Shown: positions 26,547 through 35,421, counted from the first letter of the stretch. The stretch: 64,000 bases of DNA from Candidatus Leptofilum proximum (GCA_016710325.1 JADJXK010000002.1:434001-498000), one strand, 5' to 3'. Numbers and translations: made by a program. Notes: generated by a model not told the origin, from the letters alone.

Positions 26547-26629
26547 TCTTTCGGATTTCGTGGGGCCTGGCATGAAACGTGAAACGTGAAACGTGACCAG
26601 AGGTGAGTCACGTTTCACGCTTCACGAGT
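26547..26629 (-). repeat. Interspersed hairpin repeat, copy B
   Basis: Plus-strand reading GTCTTTCGGATTTCGTGGGG followed by three GTGAAACGTGA-type units and the complementary GTCACGTTTCACGCTTCACG arm. It matches copies A and C, with a short deletion at its start. It fills the gap between the hydantoinase stop and the AGPS-like gene. Confidence 0.8.
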
Positions 26630-26642
26630 TATCAACCAAACA

Positions 26643-28694
26643 CTAGAGATTTAAGGTCAAAATCAGGTTGTGGAATGGGTCAACGGCCGTTTCCCACCCC
26701 GGCGGAATCACAATCGTCGTGTCGTACTGAAAAACCACTGCCGGGCCGCTGAAGCGGTGACCAGGACGCAGCTTTTCCCGGTCGTACAGGGTGGTCTGCT
26801 GGGGCCGCTGCTTAAACCAGACTGGCTTATGGCCCAGGACAGCGGCCGTGGCATCCGTATTGCCTGGCGGGTCCTGCGGTATCTGCGGCGGGGTGACGGG
26901 GGCAACGGCCGTAACCCGCAGCGTCACCACCTCCATCATTTCGCCCTCTGGAAGGCGGTAGCCGTAACGCTGTTCGTGCGCCGCGTGGAACAGTGCAGTC
27001 ACGTCGCTCTCGCCGGAGGTCCAGGGCACCGTCAGCTCATGTGACTGCCCCTTGTAGCGCAGGTCCAGCCGGTAGCTCAGCGTCAGTGCCGATTCGTCGT
27101 GTCCCTCGGCGGCCATCTCGGCAATGGCGCGGGCGGCCAATGGCGCCGCCTGCTGCACCAGCCACGCTTCGTCCGCCTCGGTCCAGGTCGCTACGGCGCG
27201 CATCACCGTCTGCGAGTAATCCTTGGCTGGCGCAGCCACCAGCATCCCCAGGGCAGACAACACACCAGGAACCGGCGGCGCCAGCACGCGCGGAATTTGC
27301 AAATTCTCGGCCATTTCGCAGGCGTGCAGCGGCCCGGCGCCGCCAAACGGCAACAGGGTGAAGCGGCGCGGATCGTAGCCACGCTCCACCGAAATGCGGC
27401 GGATGGCGCGCTCCATGTTGGCATTGGCCACCTGGATGACGCCCCAGGCGGCCGTTTCCACATCATCAACGCCCATCGCTTCAGCCAGCCCTTGCATGGC
27501 CTCGCTTGCGGCCGTTTCGTCCAACCGCATCGTGCCGCCCAGGAAATGATCGGCATCCAGGCGACCCAAGATCAGGTTGGCATCTGTAACGGTGGGGAGG
27601 GGAGATTGAGCACTTTCCAATCTCCAATCTCCAATCTCCTCTTTCGTACGGCCGTAACAAGCTGGCCCCGGCCACGCCCCCGCGCTTTCTGGTCCCACCT
27701 GAAGTGCCCCACCTGCATCCACGCTGGCAATGCTGCCGCCGCCCGCGCCCACCGTGTGAATGTCGATGATGGGCAGGCGCAGCGGCAGCCCGGCAATCTC
27801 GCCGCTGGCGGTGGTAGGCAAGCGGCCGGGGCAAAGCGCCACATCCGTGCTGGTGCCACCCATGTCGAAGGTGATGATGTCGGGGAAACTGGCCTGTTCA
27901 GCTACAAATCGTGCCCCTACCACGCCACCCGCCGGGCCAGACAATACCGTACGGACCGCCTCATCCCCCGCCGTGCTGGCCGAGATGATGCCGCCGTTGC
28001 TCTGCATCACCGAGAGGCGGCGGGGCTGCACACCAGCTGCCAGACGGCGCAAATAACGCGTCATCAGCGGGGCGACGTAGGCGTTGATCACCGTCGTCGC
28101 GGTGCGCTCGTACTCGCGATACTCTGGCAAAATGTCAGAAGAGAGGGAAATGTGCAGGGCGTGGTCCCCCTGGTCCTGCAAAAATTGGCTGACCTGCCGT
28201 TCGTGGTCCGGGTGTAAAAAGGAGAATAACAGGCACACCGCCACCGATTCGATCCGCTCGTCTTGCAGCGTTTGCCAGATGGCGGGCAAATCGACAAGGT
28301 TGAGGGGATGCAGCACCTCACCGCTGGCCGTTACTCGTTCGGCGACTTCCAATCGCCAAGCGGCGGGCACCAGCGGTGGCGGCTTCTGCGGCACCAGGGC
28401 GTAAATGTCCGGCCGGTTCTGCCGCCCGATGGCCAGGATGTCGGCAAAACCTTTGGTAGTGATGAGCGCCGTGCGCGCGCCTTTGCGCTCCAGCAGGGCA
28501 TTGGTGGCCACCGTGCTGCCGTGCACGACCACGGCCGTTTCCGGCACCACCATCGTTTCCATGCCCGACAAAATCGCTTCAGAAGGGTCGTGCGGGGTGC
28601 TGAGCTGTTTGTGGATCTGGTAACGGCCGTCTTCCCCCAGCCAGACAAAATCGGTAAACGTACCGCCGGTATCAACCCCCAATCGCTGTGTCAT
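26643..28694 (-). CDS. Hydantoinase/oxoprolinase family protein, subunit A
   Basis: 683 residues of the HyuA/OplA N-terminal type: ATP-dependent hydrolysis of a cyclic amide such as hydantoin or 5-oxoproline. RLGVDTGGTFTDFV is the N-terminal phosphate loop, ITFDMGGTSTDVAL the second actin-like ATP loop, and PFGGAGPLHACEMA a family signature. There is no hyuB partner in the window. After PACYGR the protein carries a foreign in-frame stretch of about 17 residues (KEEIGDWRLESAQSPLP) before TVTDANLILGRL resumes; it is encoded by a copy of the GGAGATT hairpin repeat. I take ATG 28694 (MTQRLGVD) rather than 28709, whose context lies at the arm of a repeat. Confidence 0.87.
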   Translation of the reverse strand: MTQRLGVDTGGTFTDFVWLGEDGRYQIHKQLSTPHDPSEAILSGMETMVVPETAVVVHGSTVATNALLERKGARTALITTKGFADILAIGRQNRPDIYALVPQKPPPLVPAAWRLEVAERVTASGEVLHPLNLVDLPAIWQTLQDERIESVAVCLLFSFLHPDHERQVSQFLQDQGDHALHISLSSDILPEYREYERTATTVINAYVAPLMTRYLRRLAAGVQPRRLSVMQSNGGIISASTAGDEAVRTVLSGPAGGVVGARFVAEQASFPDIITFDMGGTSTDVALCPGRLPTTASGEIAGLPLRLPIIDIHTVGAGGGSIASVDAGGALQVGPESAGAWPGPACYGRTKEEIGDWRLESAQSPLPTVTDANLILGRLDADHFLGGTMRLDETAASEAMQGLAEAMGVDDVETAAWGVIQVANANMERAIRRISVERGYDPRRFTLLPFGGAGPLHACEMAENLQIPRVLAPPVPGVLSALGMLVAAPAKDYSQTVMRAVATWTEADEAWLVQQAAPLAARAIAEMAAEGHDESALTLSYRLDLRYKGQSHELTVPWTSGESDVTALFHAAHEQRYGYRLPEGEMMEVVTLRVTAVAPVTPPQIPQDPPGNTDATAAVLGHKPVWFKQRPQQTTLYDREKLRPGHRFSGPAVVFQYDTTIVIPPGWETAVDPFHNLILTLNL
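27594..27639. repeat. GGAGATT-type hairpin repeat inserted inside a coding region
   Basis: Three tandem CAATCTC units at 27618-27639 and a partly complementary GGAGATTGAG arm at 27601-27610. The same units form intergenic hairpins at 35203 and 56248. Here they lie in frame within the hydantoinase gene, between two blocks that are contiguous in the family. Confidence 0.8.
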
Positions 28695-28703
28695 AGTTTT
28701 TTC

Positions 28704-28893
28704 ATCCACAGATTACACAGATTGCACAGATTTTTTTGGTTCTTTGAGATTTCGTGGGGTTTGGCCTGAAACGTGAAGCGTGAAACGTGATGTCTCTCTG
28801 GTCACGTTTCACGCTTCACGAATTGTTAACCCTCTGAATTCCTGAAGACCCACTTTTTTCTCTTATCTGTGACATCTGTGTAATCTGTGGTTA
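28704..28893. repeat. Nested inverted repeats upstream of the hydantoinase gene
   Basis: Outer arms: CCACAGATTACACAGATTGC type units (28704-28730) and their complement TCTGTGACATCTGTGTAATC type (28866-28893). Inside them sits hairpin repeat copy C. The region holds no gene; the right outer arm overlaps the last codons of the membrane protein gene ending at 28891. Confidence 0.8.
28738..28820 (+). repeat. Interspersed hairpin repeat, copy C
   Basis: Begins GGTTCTTTGAGATTTCG then TGGGGTTTGGC, followed by GTGAAGCGTGAAACGTGA, a CTCTCTGG centre and the TCACGTTTCACGCTTCACG arm. Nearly identical to copy A read on the other strand; the first 24 bases resemble the ISL3 right end. Confidence 0.82.
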
Positions 28894-29826
28894 TCCTTTT
28901 TCTTCACCTAAGTTTGCGTAAGCCAGCGTCCAGGCAATGGCCACAAAGGCGGTGACAATGCCGCGCAGCAGCCAGGCCAGCAGGGTAATCGCGGCTACCG
29001 CCAGCCAGGACGCCATTTGCAGCGCCATTGTATCCGAGGTGGTCAGCGACGTCAGCCAGGTGAGCAGCGGTGAGGTGACAATGTTGAGCGCGCCCAGCAG
29101 CAGCGTCTGCCCGCCCCACAGCACCACGATGAGAACAATAATATCGCCGAAGTTCTGCCGGATGCGCTGCCAGGTGTGGCGTACGGCCGTTCGCCCCGCC
29201 ACCCCATGCAGCACCGCCTCGCGAAAGGTCAGCAGCCGAACCCACAGCGAGGCCAAACCCACCGGCAGCAGCAGCGCGGCCAGGCCAACCAGGCAGGTGA
29301 GGCCCAGGCCGGCGGTAAGCAGCACCGTGCCCGCGCTCGGCTCGCTGCTGGCAAAGCTGGCCAGCACCAGCGCCAGGATGAGAATGACCAAAAACATGAG
29401 GAGGGCAATGAGGAACCAGGGGAAAAATACCAGCAGGTCAATCGCCAGGAAGCGGCCCAACCACTGCCGCCCCCAGCGGACTGATTGACGCAGGGTGATG
29501 GGTTGAGAATTGTGGTTTGTGACGGCCGTTATCACCCCCGCCTCAGCCCACAGCGCCACCAGCCAGACCAGCACAAACTGCCCAAACGCCAGCAGCAGCC
29601 CCCGTAAGAGGAGCTGCTGCATGTGCGCTACTTCGCTGCTAAACAACAGCGACTCAATCGATTGCAAACCGGCCAGCTGCGAGAAGTCGAACGAGATAAC
29701 CTGTGCCAGCCACAGCCGCCAACCGGTGCCAAACAGACTGCTCAGGCTCATTCCCAGCCCCAGCCAGATGAAAAACTGGTGCTGCCGCAGCAGCCGCAGG
29801 GAACGAGCGAGCAGGTCTGGCGTCAT
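28891..29826 (-). CDS. Polytopic membrane protein of unknown function
   Basis: 311 residues with about six hydrophobic segments: paired helices at 17-35, 75-95, 130-160, 165-190, 230-255 and 275-300. It is related in layout to the gene just upstream (an N-terminal LLARSLRLLRQHQFFIWLG corresponds to LFRRSWDIVWQNKYLFILG; VRHTWQRIRQNFGDIIVLI corresponds to IRHGWRVVRDNVGDVLLLI). Such paired proteins with a cytosolic amphipathic segment before a membrane pair occur in many bacteria without known function. Only three bases separate the two genes, so they form one operon and perhaps a heteromer. Confidence 0.75.
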   Translation of the reverse strand: MTPDLLARSLRLLRQHQFFIWLGLGMSLSSLFGTGWRLWLAQVISFDFSQLAGLQSIESLLFSSEVAHMQQLLLRGLLLAFGQFVLVWLVALWAEAGVITAVTNHNSQPITLRQSVRWGRQWLGRFLAIDLLVFFPWFLIALLMFLVILILALVLASFASSEPSAGTVLLTAGLGLTCLVGLAALLLPVGLASLWVRLLTFREAVLHGVAGRTAVRHTWQRIRQNFGDIIVLIVVLWGGQTLLLGALNIVTSPLLTWLTSLTTSDTMALQMASWLAVAAITLLAWLLRGIVTAFVAIAWTLAYANLGEEKG

Positions 29827-29829
29827 CGG

Positions 29830-30786
29830 TTAGGCTTGTTTTTCCACAAAGTGCTGGTAAGCCAGCGTGACCGTGGCGGAACGGTAAGCCGTGAGCACCG
29901 AGTTAACGGCCGCCGCCACTAGGCCCAGACAAATCCCGCCAAAAGCCAGCGTGACAATCTCCGTCATACCAAAAGTGATTTCATTACCCTGGATGGCATC
30001 TAGGACAAACGGCCCGGCCGCCAGGAAAGCGAGGGGGATGGTGAAAACGGCCGTTACCAACCCAAACAAAAAGCCAATCACCAAAAAAGCAATAATCAGC
30101 AGCAGAACGTCACCCACGTTGTCGCGCACCACGCGCCAGCCGTGGCGGATGCTGTCCGTCACACCCAATCTTTGCAGCACCAGGCCGCGCTGAGCAAAGG
30201 GGTAGATCACCTGAACCAGCAGGCCCAATGGCACCAGCAAGCAGCCCACCAACCCACCGCACACGGCCAGGATGGCAAAGGTTCCGCCAGTGGCTTCAGA
30301 AATTTCTCCGCCCTGGCGCAAGGCCGTCATAAAAAAGGAACCACCAACTACGCCAAAGACCAGGCCAAAGATGATAAAGGGCAGGTTGATGAGTAGATGT
30401 AAGCCAACCAGGCCACCAATGCGGGCCACACCGGCAGAAAACGCCGAGCCAAACGACATCTTTTCGCCCGCTTCAATGCGATCGACCGCTTCGATCAGGC
30501 CGCCCTGGGCCGCCAGGCGAATCAGCCAAAAGACAATTCCCAGGATGATGAAGAAGCAGATAAGCCCCAAAATGAGGCCCCCGTACTGGCTCCAGAATCT
30601 GGCCACTTCTTCCGCAAAATCTGGGGGAAAGGGCGATGTTGTTGATGTGCTGGACGAGGGGAAGTTGTAATTGGTCCCACTGCCCACGCCACCTGCCCCT
30701 AAAGCCGCCAAAAAACCAAGAATAAACAGGTATTTGTTTTGCCAAACAATGTCCCAACTGCGTCGGAAAAGCTGTCCGTAATCCAT
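29830..30786 (-). CDS. Polytopic membrane protein, paralogue of the downstream gene
   Basis: 318 residues; the N-terminus MDYGQLFRRSWDIVWQNKYLF is followed by six or so membrane segments and a Ser/Thr-rich loop (FPSSSTSTTSPFPP) between the first and second. The segment RHGWRVVRDNVGDVLLLII is shared with the neighbour. GGAGGC lies before the ATG at 30786; the longer frame to 30813 has no good site. It is 135 bases downstream of guaA, probably with its own promoter. Function unknown. Confidence 0.77.
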   Translation of the reverse strand: MDYGQLFRRSWDIVWQNKYLFILGFLAALGAGGVGSGTNYNFPSSSTSTTSPFPPDFAEEVARFWSQYGGLILGLICFFIILGIVFWLIRLAAQGGLIEAVDRIEAGEKMSFGSAFSAGVARIGGLVGLHLLINLPFIIFGLVFGVVGGSFFMTALRQGGEISEATGGTFAILAVCGGLVGCLLVPLGLLVQVIYPFAQRGLVLQRLGVTDSIRHGWRVVRDNVGDVLLLIIAFLVIGFLFGLVTAVFTIPLAFLAAGPFVLDAIQGNEITFGMTEIVTLAFGGICLGLVAAAVNSVLTAYRSATVTLAYQHFVEKQA

Positions 30787-30921
30787 TTTTGCCTCCTGAA
30801 AGCAAACATACAAAAAAGCGGTAAGCGTTGCAAGGATTGCAAATTGCTTGGCCGCTTTTGCTTTAGCTGTCTAAAAGATACGATACACCTTACGCAGCAA
30901 ACGGCCGTTCCGTTGCACGTT

Positions 30922-32490
30922 CTACTCCCACTCAATCGTCCCCGGCGGCTTGGAGGTGATGTCCAGCACCACCCGGTTCACCCCCGCCACCTCGTTCACA
31001 ATGCGGCGGCTCACCTTGGCCAGCAGCTCATACGGCAGCCTGGCCCAATCGGCCGTCATAAAATCCTCCGTGGTGACCGCGCGTAGGGCGATGACTTCCT
31101 GGTAAGTACGGACGTCGCCCATCACCCCCACGCTCTTCACCGGCAGCAGCACAGCAAACGACTGCTGCGTGCCCAACCGCAGCATCTCGGCATGGCGCAG
31201 CTCTTCCACAAAGATGGCGTCGGCCTGTCGCAGCCGCTCCAACCGCTCCCAGGTAATCTCGCCCAGGCAGCGAATGGCTAACCCCGGCCCGGGAAACGGC
31301 TGGCGCCAGATGATGCTGTCCGGCAAACCCAGCGCTGTGCCCACGGTGCGCACCTCATCTTTGAACAGTTCGCGCAGCGGCTCGACCAACTCAAATTCCA
31401 TGTCATCGGGCAGGCCACCCACATTGTGGTGCGTCTTGATGACGTGTGCGTCCTTCTTGCCCTTGCCCGCGCTTTCAATCACGTCTGGATAAATGGTGCC
31501 CTGGGCCAAAAAGTCGATCTGGCCCAGCTTGTTGGCCTCGCGCTCGAAGATGCGCACAAACTTCTCGCCAATCAGCCGCCGCTTTTGCTCTGGATCGGTT
31601 ACGCCGGCCAGCATTTCCAGGTATTCCTCCACGGCGTTGATGGCGATCAGGTTCATGCCCTGTTCGCGCTGAAACGTTTCCACTACCTGGGCTGCTTCGC
31701 CCTGGCGCAGCAGGCCGTGGTCCACAAAAATGCAGGTCAGCTGCTCGCCAATCGCCCGGTGAATGAGCGCGGCGGCTACGGCCGAATCCACTCCACCGCT
31801 GAGACCAAGAACGACACGGCCGTTGCCCACCTGCGCCCGAATCAATTCCACCTGCTCCTCAATAAAGTTCACCGGCGTCCAGTCCGCACCGCAGCCACAA
31901 ATGTGGTGCACAAAGTTGCTCAGCAGCCGCGCCCCCTGCGTGGTGTGCACCACCTCCGGATGAAACTGCACCGCGTAATAACCCCGCTCCACATCCGCCG
32001 CCGCCGCAAAAGGCGAATTGTCCGAATGGGCCAACGGCCGAAATCCCGACGGCAGCGCTTCCACCTTGTCACCGTGGCTCATCCACACCTGGCTTTGGTG
32101 CGGCTCCACACCCGCTACCTGCCAGCCGCTAAAAAGTGGATCGTCCGTTTTGTCCACCTGCAAAGTTGCCGGACCGTATTCGCGGTGCTGACTGTAGCCC
32201 ACCTGCCCACCGAAGCGCCGCGCCAGCAGCTGCATGCCGTAACAAATTCCCAGCACCGGGAGGCCGCTGTCCAGCACGTAATCAGGCAGCGTCGGTGCCC
32301 CGGTGTCGTACACGCTGTTTGGGCCGCCGCTGAGGATGAAACCCTTAGGGTTCAGCGCCAGCACTTCCCCGGCCGGGGTAGACCAGGACACAAGGCGGCT
32401 GTACACATGCGCCTCGCGCACGCGCCGGGCGATGAGCTGGCTGTACTGCGAGCCATAGTCAAGAATAATGATCGTATCGTGTGTTTTCAT
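30922..32490 (-). CDS. guaA: GMP synthase (glutamine-hydrolysing)
   Basis: A 522-residue enzyme that aminates XMP to GMP. N-terminal class I amidotransferase: ILDYGSQYSQLIARRVRE, nucleophile C83 in GICYGMQLL and the His-Glu pair in QFHPEV. Central ATP-pyrophosphatase: GLSGGVDSAVAAALI P-loop. The C-terminal dimerisation domain ends with DITSKPPGTIEWE, the invariant XMP-binding end. The ATG at 32490 is the usual start (MKTHDTIIILDYG). xpt lies on the same strand about 2 kb upstream, so guanine nucleotide synthesis and xanthine salvage are near neighbours. Confidence 0.95.
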   Translation of the reverse strand: MKTHDTIIILDYGSQYSQLIARRVREAHVYSRLVSWSTPAGEVLALNPKGFILSGGPNSVYDTGAPTLPDYVLDSGLPVLGICYGMQLLARRFGGQVGYSQHREYGPATLQVDKTDDPLFSGWQVAGVEPHQSQVWMSHGDKVEALPSGFRPLAHSDNSPFAAAADVERGYYAVQFHPEVVHTTQGARLLSNFVHHICGCGADWTPVNFIEEQVELIRAQVGNGRVVLGLSGGVDSAVAAALIHRAIGEQLTCIFVDHGLLRQGEAAQVVETFQREQGMNLIAINAVEEYLEMLAGVTDPEQKRRLIGEKFVRIFEREANKLGQIDFLAQGTIYPDVIESAGKGKKDAHVIKTHHNVGGLPDDMEFELVEPLRELFKDEVRTVGTALGLPDSIIWRQPFPGPGLAIRCLGEITWERLERLRQADAIFVEELRHAEMLRLGTQQSFAVLLPVKSVGVMGDVRTYQEVIALRAVTTEDFMTADWARLPYELLAKVSRRIVNEVAGVNRVVLDITSKPPGTIEWE

Positions 32491-32522
32491 AGCCTGCCTT
32501 TTGTGTAATTGGCGTAAAGTTT

Positions 32523-33479
32523 TCACCATAACGAAACTGCATATTTGACGATTCTGTTGTTTTTTCTGTCGCTCACAAAAAGATTCCCAGCCACATCGAC
32601 CGCAATGCCGTAAGGGGAAATGCGCTTCAATAGACCCTCCCCCGGCAAAACCATCGTCTGTAACGTGTTACCATTTTGATCAAACACCACTACCTGCTTA
32701 AGTTCGCTGTCGGTCACGTATATTCTGTCGTTGGCGTCTACGGCAATGGCTTCCGGCGCACCGGATCGTGCATCCGTGCCGGTCTGCCAGGCGAGCAGGA
32801 AACGGCCGTCATTATCGAACTTCTGAATATTCTGATTCTCATAATCAGAAACGTAAACATTGCCATCAGAATCTATAGCGATGCCTGTGGCGTGGTTAAA
32901 CTGGCCTTCGGCCGTGCCCAAGCTGCCCCACTTACCCAAAAATAAACCATTTGCGTCAAACTTTTGAATGACAGGATTTCGGTCATCTGTGACAAAAACA
33001 TGGCCTTGTTGGTCAACCGCTGCATAAATCGGCCGGACAAACTGCCCGTCGCCGGTCCCCTGGCTGCCCCAGGCAAGCAGAAAATTTCCGGCACTGTCAA
33101 ACTTTTGGATGCGGTAATTGCCTTTATCCACCACATAAATATTGTCCTGCTCATCCACAGCAATGCCACAAATCGTACCCTTGTCCTCATAGCAGTCGAA
33201 CTGCCCCTCTTCAGAACCCTGGCCACCCCACTCCAGCAGGAGAATACCTGCCTGATCCAACTTCAGTACGCGATGACTACCCGAATCAAAAATGTATATA
33301 TTGCCCAGTGAGTCAGCGGCCAGGCCTGTCGGCAGGTTTAAATCCACCGCAGGTTCCACAAAACGCGTCCAGGCGTCCGCATTTTCCTGACTGTTGCAAC
33401 CAACTAACAAAATGAGCAGCAAGGTAAAACACCCAATCACCACACTTGTGAATGCACGTTTTCCAAAACTTATTTGCAT
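32523..33479 (-). CDS. NHL-repeat beta-propeller lipoprotein
   Basis: 318 residues. A lipoprotein signal (positively charged start, hydrophobic stretch, LLVGC lipobox with Cys near residue 28) is followed by about six NHL blades. Each has the pattern G-I-A-V-D-x-x-G/N-N-I-Y-V-x-D then I-Q-K-F-D and WGxxGxxxGQF, for example AVDEQDNIYVVDKGNYRIQKF. Such propellers are binding scaffolds on the cell surface. The last strand closes the ring. It is 33 bases upstream of guaA on the same strand, which is probably chance. Partner unknown. Confidence 0.85.
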   Translation of the reverse strand: MQISFGKRAFTSVVIGCFTLLLILLVGCNSQENADAWTRFVEPAVDLNLPTGLAADSLGNIYIFDSGSHRVLKLDQAGILLLEWGGQGSEEGQFDCYEDKGTICGIAVDEQDNIYVVDKGNYRIQKFDSAGNFLLAWGSQGTGDGQFVRPIYAAVDQQGHVFVTDDRNPVIQKFDANGLFLGKWGSLGTAEGQFNHATGIAIDSDGNVYVSDYENQNIQKFDNDGRFLLAWQTGTDARSGAPEAIAVDANDRIYVTDSELKQVVVFDQNGNTLQTMVLPGEGLLKRISPYGIAVDVAGNLFVSDRKNNRIVKYAVSLW

Positions 33480-33533
33480 GGTACCTCCCCTGTTACCAAC
33501 GGCACGAAAAACTTTGTTGAATGAACCAAATCA

Positions 33534-34529
33534 CTATGTCGCCAGCGCTTTTTCGATTGTGCTCTGAGGTAAAAAGTTAGAAGCCAGCTGCCGAAAGGCC
33601 ACTTCCCGGTCCTGGCCACCCTCATCAGACAAGAAAATTTGCTCGCAGTAAACAGCAATGTCTTGAATGATGCGCTCGCCGCGATAATACGCCAGCATAT
33701 CCCGGTTGATTTCTGCCGGGCCATAACCTTCGTAAAATAAGGCTTCTTCCCGCGGCGTGTCCCAGATGTTGCCCAGGCCAGCGCCGATAAACATCAAGTC
33801 CCGCTCCTTAGGCGCCAAAACCGGATCGTCCCAATCCACAATGTACAACGCGCCATCGGTGCTAACCAGCACATTCCAGGCATGAATATCGGCATGGCAC
33901 AAGACAAACGTTTGCGGCCGTTTCTGGATAACCTCGGCCAGCTCTTCGGTGCGCTGGCGCAGCTGCGCAACAACGTCTCGTTTAGTATTTAAGAAGGCAG
34001 CCATGCGCACTGCTACCGGTTCCGTAAACTGCTCGTGCTGGATGCGCTGCATGAAGTCGGCCACGATCTGGCGCCATTTTGGGGAATAGGTTTCTGGCGC
34101 GATGTGGGCGGCCAGGAAGGGCGGCAGCACGGCCGTATGCACCTGCTGCAACGCGGCTCCAAACTGCCGCCACTGCGGCTCGCTCAGGGGCACCTCATAG
34201 GCATCGTGCCCCTCGATAAACGGATACAAGACCGCCCTGAAGCGGCCCAGATCGGCCCACAGCTCGCCGTTTTGGGTGGTGAACGGCCGTATAATTTCGG
34301 CAATGCCCTGGTCACTGAGGAACTTGGGCAGTAACACAGATAGCTCGTTGAAACGGCCGCTGCGCAGCTTCAAAAAATACGGCGTTTGCGCCTGGCTGGT
34401 GACACGGTAAACGGCCGTGTTTAAATCCGCTCCCAACGGTAAAAAGTCTAGCCGGTCTACCGCCAAAGCAAACGACGCCTGCACGCAGGCAACAATCGTC
34501 TCATCCGCAATCGCTGGTTTTTCAAGCAT
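33534..34529 (-). CDS. Aminoglycoside-phosphotransferase-family kinase
   Basis: 331 residues of the APH/choline-kinase fold. The N-lobe has FLPLGADLNTAVYRVTSQAQ and the Lys in YFLKLRSG; the catalytic loop is LCHADIHAWNVLV (His-Asp-x4-Asn) and the metal-binding Asp lies in YIVDWDDP. The pattern is close to the spectinomycin phosphotransferase group, but chromosomal members often have metabolic substrates, so no resistance is claimed. The start at 34529 (MLEKPAIADE) avoids an extension into the hairpin repeat at 34541-34600, which fills the gap to xpt. Confidence 0.8.
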   Translation of the reverse strand: MLEKPAIADETIVACVQASFALAVDRLDFLPLGADLNTAVYRVTSQAQTPYFLKLRSGRFNELSVLLPKFLSDQGIAEIIRPFTTQNGELWADLGRFRAVLYPFIEGHDAYEVPLSEPQWRQFGAALQQVHTAVLPPFLAAHIAPETYSPKWRQIVADFMQRIQHEQFTEPVAVRMAAFLNTKRDVVAQLRQRTEELAEVIQKRPQTFVLCHADIHAWNVLVSTDGALYIVDWDDPVLAPKERDLMFIGAGLGNIWDTPREEALFYEGYGPAEINRDMLAYYRGERIIQDIAVYCEQIFLSDEGGQDREVAFRQLASNFLPQSTIEKALAT

Positions 34530-34540
34530 CGTTTTTTTTT

Positions 34541-34600
34541 GCCACAGAGGGCACAGAGGAAAAAGAGAAAAATCTCTAAATTCTCTGTGCACTCTGTGGC
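34541..34600. repeat. Junction hairpin with tandem-unit arms (CACAGAGG type)
   Basis: Left arm GCCACAGAGGGCACAGAGG (34541-34559), right arm CTCTGTGCACTCTGTGGC (34583-34600), A/T-rich centre. Related copies lie at 35373 and 40940. It fills the gap between xpt and the kinase gene. Confidence 0.85.
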
Positions 34601-34607
34601 CAAACTT

Positions 34608-35180
34608 TCAGGCGAGTTGGATACGGCCGTCGGACATATCCACAATCGTCGCGGCAGCGTAAATGGGCACCTGCCAATCTGCCAGGATGTCGCGCCCGCC
34701 TTCAAATGTTTTCTCCACCACGGTGGCAATGCCCACCAGCGTGGCCCCACTGCTCTGCACAATGCGCGCCAGAGCGTCGATGGTGCGCCCGGTGGCCAGA
34801 AAATCATCCACGATCAGCACCCGGTCTGCGGCGCACAAAAATTCCGGCGACACCATCAGGGAGACATTCTCGCCTTTGGTATGGCTGGGCGCGTTTTCTA
34901 CATACACCGGTTCCTTCATGGTGATCGGCTTCTTTTTGCGCGCGTACACCACCGGGATGTTGCCCAATGCCTTGCCCGTCATTGCCGCCGGGATAAGGCC
35001 GCTGACCTCGGCTGTAAGCACTCGCGTAGGCTGTGTCGCACGAAAGGCATCCGCAATCGCCTCGCCAATCTGTTCCATAAGTTGTGCATCAATCTGGTGG
35101 TTTAAAAAACTATCGATCTTGAGGATACCCCGGCCCAAATTCAGGCCTTCCCGTTCAATTCTACTGCGTAACGCTTCCAT
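34608..35180 (-). CDS. xpt: Xanthine phosphoribosyltransferase
   Basis: A 190-residue salvage enzyme making XMP from xanthine and PRPP. MEALRSRIEREGLNLGRGILKIDSFLNHQID is the Xpt N-terminus, and the PRPP loop is VLIVDDFLATGRTI. ARKKKPITM is the flexible loop. Length matches the family (about 190-195). No purine riboswitch is evident in the leader; instead a GGAGATT-type hairpin lies at 35203-35248, just upstream of the start. The kinase gene follows after 78 bases. Confidence 0.93.
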   Translation of the reverse strand: MEALRSRIEREGLNLGRGILKIDSFLNHQIDAQLMEQIGEAIADAFRATQPTRVLTAEVSGLIPAAMTGKALGNIPVVYARKKKPITMKEPVYVENAPSHTKGENVSLMVSPEFLCAADRVLIVDDFLATGRTIDALARIVQSSGATLVGIATVVEKTFEGGRDILADWQVPIYAAATIVDMSDGRIQLA

Positions 35181-35202
35181 TCACCCGCTTCCCTCTGTAA
35201 AA

Positions 35203-35248
35203 GGAGATTGGAGATTGGAGATTAGGCAATCTCTAATCTCCAATCTCC
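35203..35248. repeat. Junction hairpin with GGAGATT tandem arms
   Basis: Three GGAGATT units (35203-35224) face TCTCTAATCTCCAATCTCC (35230-35248) across a 5-base centre. It lies in the xpt leader. The 360-base gap 35181-35540 holds this repeat, one ACGGCCGT (near 35305), the hairpin at 35373 and the promoter at 35463. Confidence 0.87.
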
Positions 35249-35372
35249 ATTCCTGTGCCAGTTATTAAGATTTACTGTGCCGCATGGCCAAAATCATGAT
35301 GAGACGGCCGTAACTCACATTGCCAAACGAATAATATCTTATATCATCATGAACAGGCGAAAAAAAGTCACT

Positions 35373-35421
35373 CCAGAGGGCACAGCAGGAAAAACTCTAA
35401 ATCCTCTGTGCCCTTTGTGTG
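35373..35421. repeat. Junction hairpin, CACAGAGG type
   Basis: CCAGAGGGCACAGCAGGA (35373-35390) faces TCCTCTGTGCCCTTTGTGTG (35402-35421). Imperfect arms; related to 34541 and 40940. Confidence 0.75.

Noticed and set aside
35181..35372. Purine riboswitch in the xpt leader
   Set aside because: The leader consists of a tandem-unit hairpin and shows no purine aptamer core that I can recognise.
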